DNA of 15,976 nucleotides from NCBI GenBank assembly GCA_038998365.1, contig JAVZHJ010000012.1:1-15976 (forward strand). Reading direction: 5' to 3'. Position 1 is the stretch's first letter. Each line of letters begins with the position of its first letter. Below, in pieces: positions 12,415 to 15,976 of the stretch. The notes beneath the pieces were generated by a model. The model searched no databases. It was not told where the DNA came from and saw only the letters and a program-made list of their open reading frames with translations. The translations under genes were made by a program, and so were the position numbers. Origin of the DNA: JAVZGQ01 sp038998365. GTDB taxonomy: Archaea; Aenigmatarchaeota; Aenigmatarchaeia; CG10238-14; SCSR01.

Positions 12415-13503
12415 TCAATCAACAAAATCTATTCCCAATATTTTTTCTATATCTTTCCTTTCTTCTTTTGTCCATTTTTTTGTAGGCCCAAAAATTTGTG
12501 GCGATTTAACACCCGTTATTACAAGCATTGCTCTCAAAGTTTCACCCAACTCTTTTGCTATTTGTGCCCCCCAAATTATTTTTGCATCAGGTGAAAGTCT
12601 AGTTGAAACAGCTTCAACAATTTGTTGAGCTTCTCTTATAGTTATGTCCGGCCCACCAATGACATTTATCAAAGCCCCAGTTGCCCCATTAACATCAACA
12701 GTTATCAAAGGATTGCTCAAAGCCCTTTCCACGGCTTCAATTGCTCTATTTTCAGTGTCACTTTCACCCATCCCAATCATTGCCAAGCCCCCGTTTTTCA
12801 TTATGCTCCTCACATCAGCAAAATCAAGGTTAACAAGACCGGGCTTGGTCACAAGCTCAGCAATTCCTTTCACAGCATTAACCAAAACCTCATCACAAAT
12901 TTTGAAAGCTGTTGCAAGAGAAACATCAGGAACAACTTCCAAAAGCTTATCATTTGGTATTACTATCATAGTATCAACATGATCTTCCAAGTTTTCCAGA
13001 CCTTCTCTTGCATTTGCCATTCTCTGCTTGCCTTCCATACTGAAAGGTAAAGTGACAACAGCAATTGAAAGTATCCCAAGTTTATTTGCAATTTCAGCTA
13101 CAACCGGTAAGCTTCCGGTTCCGGTTCCGCCACCAAGTCCGCAAGTCAAAAAAACCATATCTGCTCCTTGCAAAGCTTTTTTTATCTCCTCTTTGCTTTC
13201 TCTTGCAGCTTCCATTCCAACTTTTGGATCACCGCCAGCCCCCAAACCAGAAGTAAGTTCTTTTCCAATCAAAATTTTTTTGTCAGCATCAGTATAGAGC
13301 AAATCTTGAGCATCTGTATTTATTGCTATAGTTTCAGCACCGACAATCCCAACTTGCATTAGCCTCGTGATCGTGTTGTTTCCAGCACCTCCAGCACCAA
13401 CAACTTTTATTTGAGTCTTTCTGCTCTCTAAAATTGTTCTAAGCTCCTCATCAATTTCTTTTGTTCTTTCAGAAGGTTTTTCTACAAATTGTCTTACTCC
13501 CAT
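12415..13503 (-). CDS. ftsZ: cell division GTPase FtsZ
   Basis: The 362-residue protein has all tubulin/FtsZ GTPase elements: 'VVGAGGAGNN' (33-43), 'AINTDAQDL' (60-68), the signature 'GLGGGTGTGS' (122-131), 'TLPFSMEG' (151-158), and the T7 synergy loop 'NLDFADVRSIM' (225-235), whose Asp residues complete the GTPase site. The N-terminal 30 residues are a charged extension and the C-terminus is short ('WTKEERKDIEKILGIDFV'), both as in archaeal FtsZ1-type proteins. FtsZ forms the division ring. AAGGAAG lies before the ATG and a TATA-like box at 13529-13542, so this is probably the first gene of the large operon. Confidence 0.96.
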   Translation of the reverse strand: MGVRQFVEKPSERTKEIDEELRTILESRKTQIKVVGAGGAGNNTITRLMQVGIVGAETIAINTDAQDLLYTDADKKILIGKELTSGLGAGGDPKVGMEAARESKEEIKKALQGADMVFLTCGLGGGTGTGSLPVVAEIANKLGILSIAVVTLPFSMEGKQRMANAREGLENLEDHVDTMIVIPNDKLLEVVPDVSLATAFKICDEVLVNAVKGIAELVTKPGLVNLDFADVRSIMKNGGLAMIGMGESDTENRAIEAVERALSNPLITVDVNGATGALINVIGGPDITIREAQQIVEAVSTRLSPDAKIIWGAQIAKELGETLRAMLVITGVKSPQIFGPTKKWTKEERKDIEKILGIDFVD

Positions 13504-13528
13504 GGGACTTCCTTTTTATAATTCAAAA

Positions 13529-13542
13529 GTTTAAAAATAAAT
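13529..13542 (-). promoter_or_regulatory. TATA-like promoter of ftsZ
   Basis: ATTTATTTTTAAAC on the minus strand lies 26-39 nt before the ftsZ ATG. It fits an archaeal TATA box starting transcription a few bases before the AAGGAAG ribosome-binding site, and would drive the ftsZ-secE-spt5-ribosomal series. Confidence 0.45.
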
Positions 13543-13544
13543 TC

Positions 13545-14204
13545 TTATTCACTTTTCTTGAAAATCTCGACAAACTTAACAGTTTCTATTCCTTCTATCC
13601 ATTTGATTATTTGTGAAGCTATGGCTGCTTTAATTCTTGGTTCTATATTTGAATCCAACTCAATCTCAACATCTTTTTCCCCAATTTTTATACCCAATTT
13701 TTCTAGGCCAGTGAAATAATCTACAATTGCCCTCACCTTTTCTTCTTTATTTTCCACCATCTTTACAACTTCAATTTCATATTCCAAACTTTTCCCTGCT
13801 AAAGGATGATTGAAATCAACTTTAACTCTTCCCCCATCTACGCTTATTATCTTTCCTCTTAAGTTGTTCACCATTACATAAGAACCAGGAATAACATCAA
13901 CATCTTGTTCTTTGAATCTAGCTTCTGGTATAAGCCTTACAAGTTCTTCATTTCTTTCACCAAAAGCCTTTTCTGGCGGAATTAAAACCTTTTTCTTCTC
14001 CCCAACTTCCATTTCCTTTACTGCTTCATTTAAACCAGCTATCGTAAAACCAGCGTCAATTATTATCGGTAAAGGACCATACTTTATCCTTTCATTGAAA
14101 ATCCCGGCTTCTTTTGCCACATCTTCTTTGGTGGTATCAAAAATCTCTCCACTATCACTTACTTTAGCAGTATACTCGATATAAACAAAGTCACCAGATT
14201 TCAT
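13545..14204 (-). CDS. long archaeal FKBP-type peptidyl-prolyl isomerase (SlyD-like)
   Basis: The 219-residue protein has an FKBP core ('GDFVYIEYTAKV', 'GEIFDTT', 'YGPLPIII', 'GLNEAVKEMEVGEKKKVLI', 'AFGERN'). The IF chaperone flap is inserted at about 87-132 ('FKEQDVDVIPGSYV...RVKVDFNHPLAGK'). A C-terminal domain of about 65 residues (155-219) is found in the long archaeal FKBPs. It isomerises prolyl bonds and prevents aggregation of unfolded chains in the cytoplasm. Its ATG overlaps the stop of the zinc-finger gene by 4 nt (ATGA), indicating coupled translation. No histidine-rich SlyD tail is present. Confidence 0.9.
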   Translation of the reverse strand: MKSGDFVYIEYTAKVSDSGEIFDTTKEDVAKEAGIFNERIKYGPLPIIIDAGFTIAGLNEAVKEMEVGEKKKVLIPPEKAFGERNEELVRLIPEARFKEQDVDVIPGSYVMVNNLRGKIISVDGGRVKVDFNHPLAGKSLEYEIEVVKMVENKEEKVRAIVDYFTGLEKLGIKIGEKDVEIELDSNIEPRIKAAIASQIIKWIEGIETVKFVEIFKKSE

Positions 14205-14350
14205 TTGATCACTCTCTTACCTTGACACAATTTGCAAAAAGGCGTGCCCTCTATAACACAATTTGGGCATACCAAAGCTCCACAACCATGACATTTGAAC
14301 AGTCCAGGAGAATACTTTCCACAAACTTGACAAATACCACCAACAGCCAT
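14201..14350 (-). CDS. 49-residue double zinc-finger protein coupled to FKBP
   Basis: This short gene starts MAVGGICQVCGKYSPG and packs seven Cys plus one His into 49 residues: C7-x2-C10, C20-H21-x-C23, C28-x2-C31, C39-x2-C42. The spacing fits two interleaved zinc sites, as in small archaeal HIT/RING-like zinc-ribbon proteins. It ends with a basic tail (KRVIK). GGAG precedes the ATG, and its TGA overlaps the FKBP ATG, so the two proteins are made together. That suggests a role in folding or ribosome-linked quality control, which is only inference. There is no catalytic motif. Confidence 0.85.
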   Translation of the reverse strand: MAVGGICQVCGKYSPGLFKCHGCGALVCPNCVIEGTPFCKLCQGKRVIK

Positions 14351-14431
14351 GCTTCTCCACTTTAAATTATAAATACAAATATAAATAACCTTTTAGAAAA
14401 GAATAAAACCGTATTTTTTAATAAAAATTCT
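14351..14431. promoter_or_regulatory. divergent promoter region (zinc finger-FKBP / phosphorylase-like gene)
   Basis: On the minus strand TATTTATAT (about 14387-14379) stands near -29 from the zinc-finger ATG with GGAG between. On the plus strand aataaaac (14402-14409) lies about 27 nt before the ATG at 14432, as for a leaderless transcript. Confidence 0.45.
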
Positions 14432-15139
14432 ATGAGAACCATTCTAAATTTAGGGTATCAAATTTCACCTTGGAAACAAAGATTATTAGCGATGAGTGTT
14501 TTCAAAGATTTTATAAAAATCGATAGAGCATCCCTGACTGGAATAGAATTCTACATTCCAAGATTCAAAAAAATTGACGTAAGAATAACATATCCTCACT
14601 ACGGCCCAACTTCTGTTAGAGATACCCTTAAGAGCACCGAACCACACGAAGTTTTAATTGTTATAGGTGCTTGCGGTTCATTAACTAACGAAATTTCTGT
14701 TGGTGACTATATATTATCAACATACGTCCACACAAGTTATTTAAAACCAAAATTGGGAAATAGAGAAATTGTTACACCAGATGAAAATTTACTTAAAATT
14801 GCAGAAGAAGTTTTTAATTCAAAATCTATTAAATATCACAAAATCCCAACTGGAACTGCTTATGCTATTAATGACGAAGATACTGACCTTGAAAATTATA
14901 CACATAAAATTTACGACAAAAGTAATATCAAAGTTATAGAATGTGAAAGCGCAGAAGCCCTTTATTATGGAGAAAAATACGAAATTCCTGCTATGGCTAT
15001 GTTTTATGTTTCCGATAACCCAGAATTCAAGCTTACAAATAAAATAAATGTGGAAATGGAGAGAAAAAGAAAAACCATATGTAGAAAAGCTATAAAGGAA
15101 CTTAATATGCTTGGGCTAGAAATACTGAAAATTTTTTGA
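14432..15139 (+). CDS. nucleoside phosphorylase (PNP/UDP family) protein
   Basis: The 235-residue protein matches the phosphorylase/nucleosidase fold: the phosphate-site strand-loop 'VLIVIGACGSLTNEISVGD' (74-92), 'VIECESAEAL' (168-177; the I-E-x-E motif binds ribose), and 'FYVSDNP' (191-197), where Asp195 is the purine-contacting catalytic residue. Some positions are unusual: the N-terminal glycine-rich phosphate loop is not obvious, and the C-terminus lacks a long helix. It probably splits a nucleoside or methylthioadenosine-type compound, but the exact substrate cannot be told. It is read alone, divergent from the zinc finger-FKBP pair. Confidence 0.75.
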   Translation: MRTILNLGYQISPWKQRLLAMSVFKDFIKIDRASLTGIEFYIPRFKKIDVRITYPHYGPTSVRDTLKSTEPHEVLIVIGACGSLTNEISVGDYILSTYVHTSYLKPKLGNREIVTPDENLLKIAEEVFNSKSIKYHKIPTGTAYAINDEDTDLENYTHKIYDKSNIKVIECESAEALYYGEKYEIPAMAMFYVSDNPEFKLTNKINVEMERKRKTICRKAIKELNMLGLEILKIF

Positions 15140-15275
15140 GATATTTTGATTTAACCTGATTTTACTTATAGAATAAAAATCGTGCAGGGGGTATGGTTCC
15201 AACTCAGGTTTGAACTGTTTTTGGTTTGAAGACATGCTATTGATTATTATGTGTTTTAGTTGCTTATGTCATTTA

Positions 15276-15299
15276 CGTTCCGCTTGGCGTTCCGCTTGA
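15276..15299. repeat. 12-bp tandem repeat, two copies
   Basis: CGTTCCGCTTGG (15276-15287) is followed at once by CGTTCCGCTTGA (15288-15299), 11 of 12 bases identical and GC-rich for this window. It lies just downstream of the B3/B4 gene stop, in a 163-nt gap with no gene. Confidence 0.7.
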
Positions 15300-15302
15300 G
15301 AT

Positions 15303-15976
15303 CTAAAATTCAATTTGTCGATTTTTAACATTTAATATAAACATTTGTATATCTGCATTACAGTATCTTTTGACTAATTCACCAAATTCTTCAAGAGCTT
15401 TTTTAACAACTTCTTCATTAATAGGTGGCAAAGCGTCTATAACAAGAAAAGCATTTTTAGTCTCTTCTGTTAGTTTGGTATTTTCTGACTCTCTCCAATT
15501 CCATCTTCTACATATAACTTCCTTGTCATCAGCGTATACAACTTCTCCTTTCTTAGGATTCTCTTCTTTAGTACTACCTAAAACTACAAACCTTTCCTTA
15601 CCATCAGCAAATTTCAAGTAGATGTTACCCTCTATTTTATCTAAGTCTTCTCCACCTACAGGAGTCCTGTATTTCAAAGAAATGTAGTTGTATATGTCTA
15701 CAAGCTTGTTTATGTGGCGAATTTGATTTCCTTTTAGAACTAATCTAATCAACGCTTCGCTTGAACATCTATCATCAGAACCAAATAATTTGTAAGCCTT
15801 TCTCCAATTTTGAATTAACGGACTTTGTGCTAAATTTTCTAAATCGAAATCAGATCTGATTTTACTCTCTTCTTGTCTTAGTAGGCTATTAATTTCTTGA
15901 TTTTCTCCATGATTATCTAAATTTCTTGCTACGAGTATTCCAATAATTGCTTCTGGATATTTTTCAAAGAGTTGAT
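15303..15976 (-). CDS. stand-alone B3/B4 (tRNA-editing-like) domain protein, N-terminus beyond the right edge
   Basis: The open frame continues through the right edge, giving at least 223 residues (starting QLFEKYPEAIIGILVARN in the window). It has the B3/4 domain pattern known from the beta subunit of phenylalanyl-tRNA synthetase and from free-standing archaeal proteins: 'YRTPVGGEDLDKIEGNIYL', 'GEVVYADDKEVICRRWNWRE', and 'TEETKNAFLVIDALPP'. In PheRS this domain binds and edits mischarged tRNA; the role of the free version is not settled. A start inside the window at 15752 would need a TTG in the middle of the domain, so I reject it. Probably only a few N-terminal residues are missing. Confidence 0.85.
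   Translation of the reverse strand, partial: QLFEKYPEAIIGILVARNLDNHGENQEINSLLRQEESKIRSDFDLENLAQSPLIQNWRKAYKLFGSDDRCSSEALIRLVLKGNQIRHINKLVDIYNYISLKYRTPVGGEDLDKIEGNIYLKFADGKERFVVLGSTKEENPKKGEVVYADDKEVICRRWNWRESENTKLTEETKNAFLVIDALPPINEEVVKKALEEFGELVKRYCNADIQMFILNVKNRQIEF

Noticed and set aside
12622..13297. Several long plus-strand frames opposite ftsZ
   Set aside because: They are mirror frames of a gene with a complete FtsZ signature and have no recognisable motifs.
15180..15230. Possible tRNA fragment (text similar to a T arm near 'ggttccaactcaggtttgaac')
   Set aside because: The bases do not pair into a T stem and no acceptor or anticodon arm can be built around it.
15303..15752. Separate 149-codon gene starting at a TTG (15752)
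   Set aside because: The frame continues upstream without a stop to the window edge with typical B3/4 N-terminal sequence, so the TTG is internal.

Overview
The window reads as a stretch of a strongly AT-rich archaeal chromosome. The evidence is a core of purely archaeal information-processing genes: Nop5 and fibrillarin, archaeal-type TrmI, L11/L1/P0/P1, Spt5, SecE and an FtsZ with archaeal neighbours. There is also a tRNA-Pro with a canonical-position archaeal intron, and many genes whose TATA-like box lies about 25-30 nt before the start codon (leaderless promoters). Compact spacing, very short proteins and a shortened P0 hint at a small-genome (DPANN-like) lineage; this is inference, and I cannot name the organism.

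Layout. (1) 1-2209 looks like accessory DNA: an AbrB-like small DNA-binding protein followed by the first codons of a partner gene, a membrane-anchored PD-(D/E)XK protein related to Holliday-junction resolvases, a gene-poor stretch with perfect inverted repeats, and a winged-helix plus PD-(D/E)XK protein whose frame is broken at an eight-A run. This block abuts the 3' end of an intron-containing tRNA-Pro(CGG), a classic archaeal integration site. (2) 2209-4879, minus strand: DUF131 membrane protein, HtpX protease, TrmI, a DUF371 protein with a winged-helix extension, then the tRNA. (3) 4916-7405: nop5 and flpA (box C/D RNP) on the plus strand, separated by a small membrane protein on the minus strand and followed by a convergent RNase H-fold exonuclease. 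(4) 7587-13503, minus strand: a long operon-like series ftsZ-secE-spt5-rpl11-rpl1-rpl10(P0)-rpl12(P1)-HD hydrolase-DHH phosphoesterase, then a small zinc ribbon. An L1-type regulatory hairpin overlaps the ribosome-binding site of rpl1. (5) 13545-15976: a zinc-finger miniprotein translationally coupled to a long FKBP, a divergent nucleoside phosphorylase-family protein, and a stand-alone B3/B4 (tRNA-editing-like) protein that runs off the right edge.

How it fits together: the central part is a translation/secretion/division cluster. Spt5 links transcription to the ribosomal stalk genes, Nop5/fibrillarin and TrmI modify stable RNA, and the two hydrolases after the stalk genes probably act on nucleic acids or nucleotides. 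I see no CRISPR array, rRNA gene or complete insertion sequence. The most interesting points are the frame-broken nuclease next to the tRNA, the L1 autoregulatory hairpin, the shortened P0, the minimal tRNA intron, and a purine-rich micro-unit at 7434-7531.
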